This document shows, one piece after another, positions 46,601 through 59,508 of a stretch of DNA of 64,000 nucleotides. The DNA is from Cercis canadensis. Taxonomy: Eukaryota; Streptophyta; Magnoliopsida; Fabales; Fabaceae. The position numbers were made by a program, and so were the translations under genes. The stretch lies in contig QAOA01005271.1 in assembly GCA_003255065.1 (NCBI GenBank), positions 372,001 through 436,000 of the forward strand, in the 5' to 3' direction. A model generated the notes under the pieces. That model had not been told where the DNA came from, ran no database searches, and saw nothing but the letters and a program-made list of their open reading frames with translations. The first letter of the stretch is position 1; each line of letters starts with the position of its first letter.

Positions 46601-49600
46601 TTCTCTTTTTTCTGGGTAATGAGCCTCATTGTTCAATATATTTATATCCCAATAATAAGAATTAGGAATCTGGGAAAAAAGCAATATAGTTCATTGCCTG
46701 CAAAGCATGTGGCATTTGAAGGAATTTGTAATGTTTATTAATAATAAGTACACGCTAGGATGCTTTTGCATGTACATGACTTAATTTTAGCATTGAAAAA
46801 TACAAAATGGCTGATCCTTAGGAGATTGGCTGCTTAGATTTGCATGTGTGTTATGTCATGGCATTGTAATGGGAACTTGAACTATCTGATACCAAGTGCA
46901 TACGATGAAATGGGGTGCAAGATATGTGATTCTGCATTTAATAATAAATTATGGCATTTATTTTAATTGGAAGGTGGGGTGTTTTGGCGTGATTTGTTCC
47001 CTTTATGGGAAAATTGGTATTGATGAAGCTCTATACTGCTAGAGATGAGAAGTCTATTAAAGTGAAAGAGAAGGATTAAAAACAGCCTATCTATGGGCAT
47101 GCTAAGTATCCAATTGTATATCAGTATCTGTTGCAAGTCTAGAGAGGTTTATAAATACAAAGGTGAACATATTTACATGTCCAGGAGCCACTCAAGTTCC
47201 TATAGCATTGAGATTGGTCATGGTTATCAGAAACAATTCATATGGCAGGTGATGCTAACTGTGTGAAAGAACTAGAGAAGGCTAAGAATCGTGATTGAAT
47301 CATTGAAGTCATTGGGGGTGGCTATTTCCAGCTGAATCCTCCATTTGTGGCAATTCAAATGGGCTGGATTTCTGAATTTCTGAGTTGGGTTGCCACAGAT
47401 CTGGGTTAGATTTGTTGCAACTGAAGTGGGAAAAAAATAGCTATTTTAATTTTCATTTTGTTTTTGGATTTTTTAATTGAAAAACCTTATATGAGAAGGC
47501 TTTGAAAAACCTTTGCGGCTAAAGACTTCTCTTCCCCCTTGAAGGGAAGGATGATTGGGTGGAACTTAAATTTTTACATGTCAGTTACAAGGGCTGAGGA
47601 TGCCTAGTCATGTCTACCTATTTTAAGGACGGGATAAAAGGAAAAGAAATGAAGAAAAAAAGGAACCCATTACAAAGCCCTTAATTAGGAATTATTGTAT
47701 TAGGAAGGAATTTAAGAATTAGTATGTTCAGTGCAGGTGCCTCCAGAACCCTCACCCCCTTTCCCAGGTTTGAACCTCCCCAGCTGCAAAATGGCAGCTT
47801 TGGCCATTTGGCCAACTATCTCAGGTAAAAAAAAAAATGGTGATGTTATTAGACCTGTGTTAAATTACTCTTGAGTTTTTTTTTTCCTCCAAATTATTGT
47901 TGGTATATAATTTAGCTCAATTTCTATACTGTTTATTAATTTGTTTCTGGTGTGTTGCGATTCTTGATTCATGGTTCAGAAAATAGCTCTTTTGATTCAG
48001 TATTAAGATTATGATTTAACAACTACTACTTCAATAGAAATGGATCTTTCTAAATTTTGTTTTTCTCTGTCCATTCTGGTTGTGCTATAATATTGTCGGC
48101 CAAAGTAACTTTTGTGTTGCCGTCATATTATTAATGTAATATGTTACTTGTTTAATCTTAGTAATTATGCACTTCCTATTTAGTTAGAGTGGTCCACTTT
48201 GTCCTAATCCTTTTCTACGCGTCAATAATCTTCTGATACATCTCCTTTGGCCATTTTCTTTTTTAAAATTTTTGGGGTTGTAGTCATTGGAAATGCGTTT
48301 AGTTTACGTGTCATGCTGTGATTGGATATTTTAGGGGAATTGGAAACCACTGTAGCAGAATTAGAAGAAAGTAATCACAAACTGGCAACTCTTAAGACGG
48401 AGAGAGATGCAGCAAAAGGGGGAGTTTTGCCAGTCTTAAATGTGGGAAATAAGCATGTTGCTAGTGATAAGATTAGAGACAAGCAAAAGGATTTGCAAGA
48501 CGTGGAGTCTTCTCTGAAAGAGCTAATGGTATTGATTTTGGATTCTTCGTCTCGATTTTGAGATTTTATGGGAAAATTGTACTTTAATCGTTTTGAGTTT
48601 TGCAGGACCAAGGTATGTCTCGACTAGGAGAGCTGAAAAGACTTCATGAGGAAAGAATAAGAATATTACAGCAGTTATGTGATTTGCAGGTTGGTTTTCC
48701 TTATTGTCAATGTCCTTATTGTTAAAGTTAAAATGTTGTAATTTTTCATCAGGAGTGACTTGCGATCTTGCATCACTTATATACAATTGCATTGTTTTTT
48801 GGTTAAAGTATTTGACTTGGGATGATTTCATCAGAACACAGTGAAGAATTTGAAATGTATTATCTCTTCCGATTCATTCCAATTGGTGAGAGATCAAATA
48901 GAAAAGTCAAAATCAGAAGTTCTCGAGTATCAGGCCTTATTTGAGAAACTACAGGTTGTAACTGGTCGGTAGTTTCATTTATGCCTTTTGATTGTTATAT
49001 TGTTTGCTAGAATTTGTTTCTGATGATGACCGTGTTTCTTTTTCCATATAAAATTCTAGGTTGAGAAGGATAACCTTTCATGGAAGGAGAGGGAGTGGTA
49101 CATAAAAAGTGATTTAGTAGATGTTGTTCAAAGATCTGTGGCAGTTGCTGATTCTAGAGTGGCTGATTTAGGGATTAAGATTCAGAAAAAAATTGAGGAA
49201 GGAAATGAGCTTGAAAAGAGGTTGGAAGAGGCAGCAAGAGAACCAGGTTAGGATTGTTCTTGTCATTCTTAATGAAGCATGCTACCTTATTGCTGTATGT
49301 GTTTATTACCCACATGATGAAAGTTCTCTGTTTTCAGGAAGGAAACAAATCATTGCAGAATTTAAATCCCTGGTGTCTTCATTTCCTGAGGAAATGGGAT
49401 CTATGCAAAATCAATTAAGTAAGTACAAAGAGGCAGCATCAGATATCCATTCTCTGCGTGCAGATGTGCAGTCTATTTCTACTATTCTTGATAGAAAGGT
49501 TAGTATATTTCCTTAATCTGTGCTGCGATTCTTGGCAGCTTATGGTCACAGGTCTTGAAAGGTGTTTTTCTCAAAACAGGTAAAAGAATGTGACATGTCA

Positions 49601-52600
49601 GCTGTTATGTCTGCTGATCAACTTGCTGAGATACAGAGGCTGAATGCTGTGGTATGTGATACTTGTATTTGAGTTCAACAAACATCAGGAGTGGTATAAT
49701 TTGTGCTCTATTGTCTGAAAGGCTATAATACCAAACCCATGTCTTTCTCCTCGAAGAGGGTTTGGAATTTGGGAATAAATTTCACAGGAAAATTTCACTA
49801 TTACTGTTTTTGTTAATTTAGGGGAGGTCATTGTATGATTCCAAACTAGAGGGGGTGTGGTGTAGGTTTCTCAAAGTCTAGGGAAGGTCAATGTAATTTA
49901 CACTAAATCTTAATAACAAATTAACAGTTTATGCAAAGTCATATAAATTGCATGTTTCTAACTGTCACGGAGTAGTTCCTTCTCATATTTTGTTGTTTTA
50001 GTGGGCCAGGAAAGAATTTTTGGTTTTCTTTTAGTAGAACAAGCAAGAAGAATAGAATATGGTTCATTAGAGGAGGAAATCCGGAAGGGTGTAATATCTG
50101 ATTGTAATCAAGCAATCGTACCTGTTTTCTTGGTAGAATTAATCATTCTGTCAACCCTTTATTTATTTATTTATTTTTTTGAACCTTTCCTTTGTCTTTG
50201 CTGCAGGTCCAAGATTTGAGAGAAAGTGAGGAAGAGTTGAAGTTAATTTTGGAAATGTATAGACGCGAGTCCATTGATTCAAGGTTGGGTTCTTTTCCCA
50301 ATCCATGTGTGGCAAGTTAAAAACTTGTTGCATCTATAATATTTGACCGTCACAGTAAATTGTTTATATTTTTTGGTCATAGAAATGCCTGAATAGTTTC
50401 TATGTATGTAATTCTGTGCACAATTAAACTTTATAGAGTTTCTGTCTATTAATAGTTTAGGTATAATTTATGGTATGCTGTATGACTGTTTGTAAAGTTC
50501 TTTGGATGGCTTTACTATATTGATGTATTGTTTTTCTTTATAGTTTCATTTCCCCAATGGAAGATATCTTATCTCCCTAATTCTTGCTTTCCTCTCTCTT
50601 GTGAATGACAACTTTGTAAGGAAATCATTTAATATAATGAAACTAACAATTGATGTATAAACATTTAATGCCTGTTTGGTTTGGCAGCAGATTCTGCCTA
50701 AACCACTTTTCACTGTAAAAATCTTAAACTTGCTCTTGCATCATGAAAAGCTAAAGCTTTTGCTTTTGGATAACCAAACAAGCTTGTACTGTGATAACCA
50801 AACAAGCTTGTACTGTATGACTGACTTTTTGGTTGAGTGTGTATCAATTAATTCTTTGTTTAGGGTGAAGGCCATGCTGATATTTTAAACTTCATGAAAT
50901 ACATTTGGTTAATGTGTGCAACACTATTATGAGTCTGTGTGTCAGCAGGGATGTTGCGGAAGCACGGGATTCAGAATACAGAGCATGGGCACATGTTCAA
51001 AGTTTGAAATCTTCCCTTGATGAGCACAATTTGGAACTTCGAGTTAAAACAGCAAATGAAGCAGAGGCCAGATCTCAACAGAGGCTGGCTGCTGCTGAAG
51101 CTGAGATAGCTGACCTGAGACAGAAATTAGAAGCTTCTAAAAGGTTATCCTTAACGTTGTTTGAAATCTTATTCTAACCTGCTGTTACATGTGGATGCAG
51201 TGCACTACATTTTCTTACTTCTCGTTAAAACATAAAAAGAAATTAATGTTGTTAATTGAAAGATTATTCTTACCACTGTTACATCTGGGTGCACTGATTT
51301 TCATGTTCTCACATCTCATCAAAACATCAAATTGAGACGTGTGTTCTCCTGTTTCTTTTGCCTCTGACTGCGGCTTTGATCTAATTTCTTGAATGGTGTT
51401 TTTTTTTAGTTTTATTATTTTATTAAATATTTGGGTAATGAAGAATGAAGGTGGTGGTGATTGATTAACTTCCATAAGAACGTTTGATGGGCAGAAAGTG
51501 CTTTTGTTTGGTTTCCCTGCTATATGATCAACTTCCATATGGTTTATGATTTCTTTGGTTATTATTTGACAAACATAAGCTCCATGTTTTGAAATCTTTT
51601 GTATGACCTGATTGAGTAGTTTCTCTGCATTTCTCCACAAATTGCCAATCAGTGAACCCAGCTTATTTTCTTAGTCTTTTGTAGAGACTCCTATTTGATG
51701 TTGCACTTGTTATTCTTCCTAATGAAATTTTATGTAAGGAGAAATCAAATTATTTGTTATGCTGGGAGTTGGGATCCTTTATTCTGCTTACTGAACTTTG
51801 TCTATGGAGCCTTCATAGCTTTGCTTGTCTATCAGGTGTTCGGATGAATTATCGTTCATCTTTATGTGAGTTGGGTCAAAGTTTGTCCAGGCTTATGTGC
51901 TTGTGGCTGAAAATCTCATGGAGCTTTTTTGTTCTTGTCCTTCAATTGTTCAAAGTTACCTTGGCTTTATTGATTTATTTTGATGATGGGTAGCTAATCT
52001 TCAATATGTTACTATTTCAGGGAGATGTGTAAATTCTCTGATGTCTTAAAATCAAAAAATGAAGAAAATGAGGCCTACCTATCTGAAATAGAGGTAGGAT
52101 TCTGTATCTTGTGGTGGATTCAATTTCTTCTTTGTCAAGGAAGAAATATTCAGTGAATAAGTCAATTTATTACTTGGCTAAATTTTACAATGTTGGATTT
52201 TTTTCTGTAGACTATTGGACAAGCGTATGATGATATGCAAAATCAAAACCAACATATGTTGCAGCAGATTACTGAGAGAGATGACTACAATATCAAGGTA
52301 ACTAGTTTTTCTGTTGTCTTGAAATTGGTTCCACTACGGTGGATGTTTGATATGGTTTCATGATTATATACTGCACAATGTTGTCAAACTCAGAAGTTCA
52401 TATAGACTGACGGAGCACCTATAAACTCGACTTGTAAAATGGCAAGAGTTTTCTCAGTAAATATCTTAAAAAATTCATATATAAACCTATAAAACTTCAT
52501 TTTAAAGGGAAAAGTACAATGTAAGAAACCTACGATTCAAATTCCAGTATTTCAAGTCTATCAACATAGATGAATCCATGCATAAAATGAGTACGGGACT

Positions 52601-55600
52601 CTGGAGTTCTCTATACTCAATAGTCAATATCATAATATTTGTACACAAACAAGTGAATTACAAAATGAAATTTAAAGAAAATTAAAATAATCAATAGCAG
52701 GAGGGCAACTATGATTTTTATTACCATCACCTCCACTTCCTGCATCACCCTTATTAGAATGAACCAGATTCACTATTGATGTTATCTAGTTCAAACACTC
52801 TAGTCAAAGGTCCTGAGGCCAGGCCATAGAAGGGGTCATCACCTCTTGATTCTTCAGGGGAGGCCCCTTTAGTGAAGCCCTTGCCTTTCTCGCCTAGTCC
52901 CCCAAAATTTGTGAGAGGTGATAGTTGCTGAAGCAATAGTTGCTGGCTTCAGCAACTATTGAAACTTTTTTTTTCTTAAAAAAAGGGTGGCCAAATAGGG
53001 AAAATACAAAGAGCCCAGCCAAAAAAGAACTTAGAAGTGAAGTTAAAGAGGGATAAAGTGGTCAAAAGGCCAACTCAAGCCACAAGGTACCCCTATTGAA
53101 GAAGTTGACACTAATTTAGATGAGACAGAATAAGATTTTGAAAGATATAGATCCAATGAAGGAGAAGGAAATGAAAGTGTGACAACTATGGAACTGATGA
53201 TTCCATTGACGAACTCTAGGGCTGTACATACATGGACGTACCTGACAACAGGACTGAGTAAGCAAATTACTAAAATACTGCTAATAGAAACTGGGGGATT
53301 TAGTAATCCAAAACCTAAGGCCACTTATTTCCAGTTTCTAGTAAACAAAAATAAACACTCAAACAAGTGAAACAAACAAGGGAAAGCCCAGAGAACTATG
53401 CTTATACATGGATGTACCTGACAACATAAGCAAATTAGTGAATACTGCTAATTGAAAAATTAACAGAAACAGGAAATAAATCATCTGCTTAGGCAAGCTC
53501 ATCTTCAGTATCCTATCAAATTATGATATTAGTACTTAAATTTGGCTTCCCCCTTAGAAAATATTTCCCGAACTCGCATAGATTTTTATTCTGTCAGTAA
53601 CCTTTGTATGAGCCCATCGTTTGCTGGCTGATTATAGACAATCAACATTGATGACATTGAAAAAAATTTTATCTGTTGTGTCAAAATTTGTTTGATCAGA
53701 TATTGAAATCTGTTCTGCGTCATTCTTTTTAAATTTGCTACTTTGATTTGCAGCTTGTCTTAGAGGGTGTAAGGGCAAGACAGAAGCAGGATTCTCTGCT
53801 CATGGAGAAGCAGGCCATAGAACGAGAGATCCAGCAACAAAATGCATCTCTAAATTTTTATGATATGAAAGCTGCAAGAGTTGAAGACCAGGTAGCTGGG
53901 TTTTGATTTAAGTCACATCATTGCAGACAAGAATTTGGAATTGACTTGTGTATACTTGATGTGCAGGTGAAATTCTGTTCAGATCAGATTCAGAGAATTG
54001 CTGAGGATAAGTTTCAAAGTTCTGTCACTTTGGAAAATACACAAAGAAGGTTGCTGGATGTTCGAAGGGCATCTGAACAAGCCAGAGACACAGTGGAGGA
54101 AGTACAATCTAAAGTTGGTAGTAGTCGAGTAACTCGTATGGAGTTACAAGTAGAACTTGAGAAAGAAAGGTATATAGTCTCTATATAGGTTTTTTCCTTC
54201 AAACATCTGTGCTGCAGTTGGGATGACCCATTGTTTTATGTTTATCAGGTTTGCTAAGAAAAGAATAGAGGAGCAGCTGGAGGTTGCTAGGAGAAAGGTT
54301 TCATCTCTTCGGGCAGAGACTGAGGGCTCTTCAGTTACTGAAAAGCTTCGACAGGAACTGGGAGAATACAGGGAAATTGTCAAGTGCAGTATCTGTCAGG
54401 AGAGGACAAAAGAGGTAAACTATATTTTTTGTTGAGCTTGTTTTGAATGTTTATTAACAAAAACATGCTGTTATGTATTATCATTTTATCTTGGTTTCAA
54501 ATATTCCATTGAATGCTAAAGCTATCTTCATATCTAGGTTAACTATTGATTTCTAGCTAATGATTTCCGCTGGAAACATTGCAATATCTTTTCTAATATG
54601 CCAAGGGGGGGAAAAGAGAGACATGGTATCAATCTAAGAATTCAGAAGTTATACGAGCTGCATAAACTAAATCAGAATTACTGCTTAGAAATAACTTGTT
54701 TAGTCCTTTTTAAAGTACCCTTGAAATTACATACAATTATTTACAAGCAGGTTAGAGTCTGTTGAAGAGTTGTTTGGATTTTAAGTTTGAAATTTAAGCA
54801 ATATGATGATTCAATTGAAATAGTTCTTTTTTTGGTTTCCATATGTGGCATTTGTAGAACGTGATTATTTATACATTTATAGCCCTTGGATTGGTCTGAA
54901 ATATGTTAGTCCAAATAGATACCAATTTTAAAATGATTTGGTTTTATGCAGTGAAGCAACTTGGTAATACTTTGAATCTTAAAAGTTATGTGCGTTTTGG
55001 TTCCAATGTTTGCTTAATTGATAGTGTTTTACACAATTATGAAGTTGCTCTTAGCCAGTTGGTGTCACATATTGCATCGGAGTGTAGTATGTAGGGGTTT
55101 AGAGGGGAATGCCATGAATTTCTATTGAACATAAAATTTTATCAGTTCAATAGGATGTGTTATCTTGGACAATGAATATGGTGAGGCTTCCTTGAGTTTA
55201 ACTATAGTTTTTGACATGTGGTGCAACAATTGTCTGTTTTCAATAGAAAAATGAGAATCATAGTTAAAAGATAAATCACGAATCTAAGGACAAGCAATCC
55301 TCATAAGAAGGAAAGGAAAAAACAGGAAAGCCTTAGAGTAGAGCAAATAAAAGAACTCCCCTTCCAGAAAAAAATGAAGGCAAAAAACCAAAATCAAGAT
55401 AACTAGGCACCCCAATTCTCTGAATGTCTTTTAGAGGGTTCACTCTGAAAACCATGAGCTGAGCACCAAAGCGAAGTGAGATTCACAATCCTTTCACACA
55501 TGACATTATTACTCTGTCCTCAGAGATACTTTGAAGCCAAATACACCAAACAATGGCAAAAGAAAGCGCATCTCTCAATGATTTTGCACTCTTTGCTAAG

Positions 55601-56642
55601 GCGATAAGTGTACCTGATTCCTTTCATTTGGTTCCTCGAATGTGTGCTGTAAAGATTTGAGGCTTCAGATGTATGTTCTGAACTGTACTTGTAGTCAGTT
55701 TCCATCTTGGCAGAGGAAATAGTAACACAAGTATTTTGTTGGATCAGTTGAGATCCTCGTTTGATTCAACAGAAAAGTGAAGATTTCCATGTGGGATGAA
55801 TTCCGTAGTTAATCCTGTGGTATCAATTTTGAACAATCTATGGTTATTCATGCAAGCAAAATTTCTTTGTCGGACTCTAATTTGTCTTGTAATGGGTGAG
55901 AAATCTGTCAAAACCATCACAAATGTAAGGTGAAGTTGTAAAAATAATTATGCTGGTCATTTCCAGGTAAACTAAATCCTGTAATGCTGTTGACACTTCT
56001 ATTTTGAGGACAATGCCTGTTTAGGACAGTTTTGTTAATTGAGTTGAGGATGTTCATGTGAATTGTTTGTTATAAAATTTTAATGACCTAATGTGTAAAA
56101 TTTTTCAGTTCTGAACTGAAGTTATCTGTACCTTAGGCTTAGACTTGCCTTCAAATTTTTTGTTTGAGGCAACATTTACTCTACAATCTCATGTCTGATT
56201 ATTTTTGATGGACAAAAGATGCTTCTTTAAGCTAGGCATTAACGTGAGGCATAGAAATTTTTTCTTAAGCTAAAAAAAGATCCAACTTTCTCTATGTCTT
56301 TATATTGATACCTCCCTACATTTGGACGCGGTTGGGTATGTGAGTTATCAGTTATCACCAAGATTTTAAGAGATATATTTTAGTGTGTAAATATGTGATA
56401 GGCTATTTTCCATTTAAATTTGACATTACACAATATGAAAATTTAATATATTTGCTCTTTTTGTTTTTTGGTTTGAAACACTCACAGAGATGTTACTAAT
56501 TTTGTATCAGGTGGTAATTACAAAATGCTACCATTTGTTTTGCTACCCTTGCATCCAGAAAGTTATGGAGAATAGGCACCGCAAGTGTCCACAGTGTTCT
56601 GCAAGCTTTGGGCCAAACGATGTTAAGCCTGTTTATCTGTAA
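43625..56642 (+). CDS. HUB1: E3 ubiquitin ligase HUB1 (BRE1-like, histone H2B monoubiquitination), 19 exons
   Basis: This nuclear RING ligase, with HUB2, monoubiquitinates histone H2B; in Arabidopsis it affects seed dormancy, flowering and cell cycle. Exons: 43625-43741, 44409-44570, 44691-44775, 45204-45431, 45533-45694, 48335-48528, 48606-48689, 48835-48954, 49060-49246, 49338-49498, 49580-49651, 50207-50283, 50949-51143, 52021-52093, 52211-52297, 53754-53891, 53967-54169, 54249-54414 and 56511-56642. All frames join, giving 880 residues, close to the Arabidopsis protein. The start MGSMSEPDRKRRHFSSLSP matches the family start. A long coiled coil follows (QFQNQKLTQKLE, SLKSSLDEHNLELRVK). The C3HC4 RING is Cys828, Cys831, Cys843, His845, Cys848, Cys851, Cys863 and Cys866; a 2.1 kb intron divides the first Cys pair from the rest. 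Two introns (45695-48334 and 54415-56510) exceed 2 kb. HUB1 fits better than HUB2 by N-terminal sequence and by context. Confidence 0.96.
44841..45085. repeat. Diverged local duplication in HUB1 intron 3
   Basis: TGTCCTGTGGTATTCTGTAG and, further on, ACTTGAAGTCTGAACTTGCA-like sequence occur at about 44841-44911 and again at 44978-45085. The second copy has an extra 30-35 bp between the two blocks. Confidence 0.7.
46011..46482. mobile_element. Non-autonomous hAT-like element in HUB1 intron 5
   Basis: The element is 472 bp. Its left end starts CAATGTTTTTAAAACCGG, and the right end is the reverse complement with 21 of 23 positions matching. The 8 bp CTGCTACT lies immediately outside both ends (46003-46010 and 46483-46490), a target duplication of the size made by hAT transposases. 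The interior has repeated CCGGT-type motifs, an (AT)n run and a perfect palindrome (46215-46247). There is no transposase frame. Being intronic, it should be removed by splicing. Confidence 0.85.
46215..46247. repeat. 13 bp-stem palindrome with a tRNA T-arm-like loop
   Basis: Arms GCCCATGTGCTGA (46215-46227) and TCAGCACATGGGC (46235-46247) are perfectly complementary around the loop TTCGAAC. On the minus strand it reads GAGTTCGAATC, like a tRNA B box. It lies inside the hAT-like element. No complete tRNA fold was found around it. Confidence 0.8.
50669..50816. mobile_element. MITE-like remnant in HUB1 intron 12
   Basis: The left end GCCTGTTTGGTTT and the right-end AACCAAACAAGC are inverted repeats about 100 bp apart. 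The right end is itself tandemly duplicated: a 24 bp unit starting GATAACCAAACAAGC at 50769-50792 and 50793-50816. No clear target duplication was found, so this is a candidate only. Confidence 0.45.
52934..52961. repeat. Perfect 11 bp hairpin in HUB1 intron 15
   Basis: CAATAGTTGCT and AGCAACTATTG flank the loop GGCTTC. A partial extra copy of the left arm lies just upstream at 52920-52930. No function can be assigned. The surrounding 52740-53340 is somewhat GC-richer than the rest of the intron and may be an old insertion. Confidence 0.7.
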
Positions 56643-57078
56643 CTGGAAACTCAGTTCTTCTCTTCTGCACCCGGAGTGTCCATTTAATGTATGGATACTC
56701 CCCAGGTTGAAGTGTATTCTTATGTTAGCAGTTATAGAGATATGGAACAGTAGCAGGGTTCAGTGAGTTTCCTTCCCCCTTCCCTGGCTGGGACTAATGC
56801 TGGTCATTTTTGCTGGTACTTGTTCTTAGTATCAATTGTACCTTTCTTGAGTTTGCAATCTTGACGTTATTAGTTTTCAGGTTTAAGTTCTTTTAGGAAA
56901 AAGAACCTCTTGGAACCATAGGAACCTTGATATTTGTTCTTTGCAGATTTATCATAATACATCCAATCCGTTTTGGAGAGGTCATGGAGGTTGGGTTTTG
57001 ACTCTGGAATTAATAAATCAAATGATTCTAAGCCTGAAAAGGCATCGTGGCAAGTTGCTTTGGAAGCTCACTCTAGAG

Positions 57079-57203
57079 TCTAGAGTGAAACGTCAGTTTA
57101 TCTTTGCATCCAACAGTTATCTCTCCTATTTTTTTTTTTTNTCTAGAGTGAAACGTCAGTTTATCTTTGCATCCAACAGTTATCTCTCCTATTTTTTTTT
57201 TAT
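57079..57203. repeat. 62 bp direct repeat around a single N
   Basis: Positions 57079-57140 and 57142-57203 are identical by eye, joined by the N at 57141 after a T-run. It is probably an unmerged contig overlap. Confidence 0.85.
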
Positions 57204-57491
57204 ATTTTTTTTGGTTTTTGATGCTGGAGTGGCAGGAGCAATAGAAATTTTTTGTCATTGGTTCGTGTAGATATGTCAGATTTCGTCTCATTTTTGTTTT
57301 CATAGCCTGTAATCATTGTCTTCGTAGCTGATGTTAATATTTAATTGTAATTTGATGACATGTAAAGATATAAAAAAAAAATTCTTGATTTGTTGTGATG
57401 GTTCCATTTCCCAAAATGCTTTTGATATGTAGTGCTTTTTCTCTCAAGATTCATTTGTGTTTTAGCCCATCTCTAGCGACTTAAAACCTCA

Positions 57492-57741
57492 GGCTATGTT
57501 TGAGAGTTTTGAAGAGGAGCCAAATGAGAGAAAAAAACACATTTTAACACTTTCCCCTCCAAACTCGTCCCAAGCACATTTTTTCCACTTTTCCCAAATT
57601 AGGGGGTTTTGGAAGGAATGTACCTCTTCTCTCACCTTTTCTTTATTCATCAAAATAACGTGGAGGAAAATCCTCCTAAATTTCCTCTTTTCCTTCCCTT
57701 CTCTTCTCTCTTATATTCTTCTTTCAACTCCCAAACATAGT
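57492..57741. mobile_element. MITE candidate with imperfect terminal inverted repeats
   Basis: The left end GGCTATGTTTGAGAGTTTTG and the right end CAACTCCCAAACATAG form an imperfect inverted repeat about 250 bp apart. The interior has purine-rich and pyrimidine-rich halves that could fold back. A target duplication was not recognised. Confidence 0.45.
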
Positions 57742-59508
57742 AAGATTTGCCAACTTTTTGTTAGAATTGATGTGAAGGGTATGAAGGCTCTGCTAAATTG
57801 TGGAGAACAATGGAGGTTGCTTCTTCCTATTTTACAAAGGGTGTTCGCTTCTGATGTTCCTATTCCAGTTAGTACCCAAAAAATCATATATAAAAAATTC
57901 AGTTCCCAAAAAGAATTCCAATTTTCTTGGCCTCCCACAGTTTAATTTTAGTATATAATACTACAGTAATTTAAGATTGAAGATAAATGATTCTCACACA
58001 CTTTTTACACCTGAATCAATTTAATTTTGACAAAGATGCTTAGCTTTCTAAACTAATTCATGCATAAATATTCAAAGGATAATGACCAATAAATTGGACT
58101 TAAAGCGTTCACGCTTTTTTTTTGTCTATCTAATAGTAAAACAACGTGGTTGCTTAATGTCATTTAGATCCTTACAATTATTAAGATGGCCTTACAAGAA
58201 ATTGATAGATTAATCATTTCCCCAACGAGTTGCTTCAAATTGTGCATACACACTCATAACATATATTCCTTAGATCCAAATTTCAGTATAAGCGAATAGA
58301 TATGGGTTTTAATTATGAGAGTGATCTATTGTCTTCATTGTATATATCAAATTTGAATAGAATAATGAGGAAAAAGAAAGAGGAAATATTTCTATTGATT
58401 GATTACCTCTAATTGTGGTCAAGATGGAAAAATTCACCTTGCCTACAAGTCTTTTTAATTACCACGTTAATGTTTATTAGATTCTTCATGTATCTAACCA
58501 ACAATTTATTACAAAAAAGTACTATGTAATTTTTTTTTTTCTGTTATTGTAATCAGGTGCATGCTCCTCAGGACAATTTGCATATACCTCAACTAATCTA
58601 TGTCCTCAAATTCGATGACAAGTGATCCATCGATGCTAAGACTAAGAAATTCACAAGGAGATTTCTTATTACCTGATCGGCCTCAAGAACTTGGCAAGAT
58701 AAGTATGGAAGTATTGCCTATAATCACTTATTGTCAAGCAGAAACATTAATGCAGAACCAAGAATAATTGGAAGCACTGGTATGAAGGGCAAATATCCAG
58801 CATGCCTCTACTATGACTTTTCATTTGAAGTTATTCATGAAATTCTTATTGGTAATTAGGAGGATTCTAAGCTACCCATGTTATATATAGGAGTAAAAAT
58901 GACATCTTGCTGAGAGTTTGAGAGAGAATAAACTTTTGTTTTTTTATACTATTATAAAATTTTTGAAAAATTGCACTNTTGCACTTTTTAATATGGGTCA
59001 CATTCTCAAATTGTTGACAAAATTTAAGTTTTACAAGAGTCAAAAGAAATTTTTAATATTTTACTCTCTTTTTTCACTCTTTTTTGTATTACTCCGTTCA
59101 TATATTTTATGAAAAATTAATTATTTTAACATATACTTAATAACTCTATTTTTTTTTTAATATTTTTACAATGATATTAAAATAAAAAATTCCTTTTACT
59201 CCAAAATCCAGTAACTTTTCATTTTTACCTGCTAATTATTTTATAGTAGCAAGAGCTACACCAACCAAACATTGGATCCTTCAAGGTCCCAAAAGTTGTC
59301 AGTGCAGCTCAGGTCCCAAATGTTTTCCCTGGTTGTCTTCTTGCCCGTACAGTCGCATATGTATCATATTGATTGTATGGCAAATCCCAATGGAAACCAA
59401 AAGTTACATCAACATTTGTTGCATGCGTAGACGCCATACATTATTCATCATAACATTGACCTGCTGCGGGCAAAACAGACAAGAGAAAATTGTCTAGGTT
59501 ATTATGAA

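Larger units (their letters stand above)
56643..59508. other. HUB1 3' UTR and repeat-bearing intergenic DNA
   Basis: The first several hundred bases are probably HUB1 3' UTR. Further right are a 62 bp direct repeat around an N (57079-57203), a MITE candidate (57492-57741) and a 7 bp repeat around an N (58971-58985). No gene is seen; the open frame at 57496-57945 lies largely in the MITE candidate. Confidence 0.55.
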
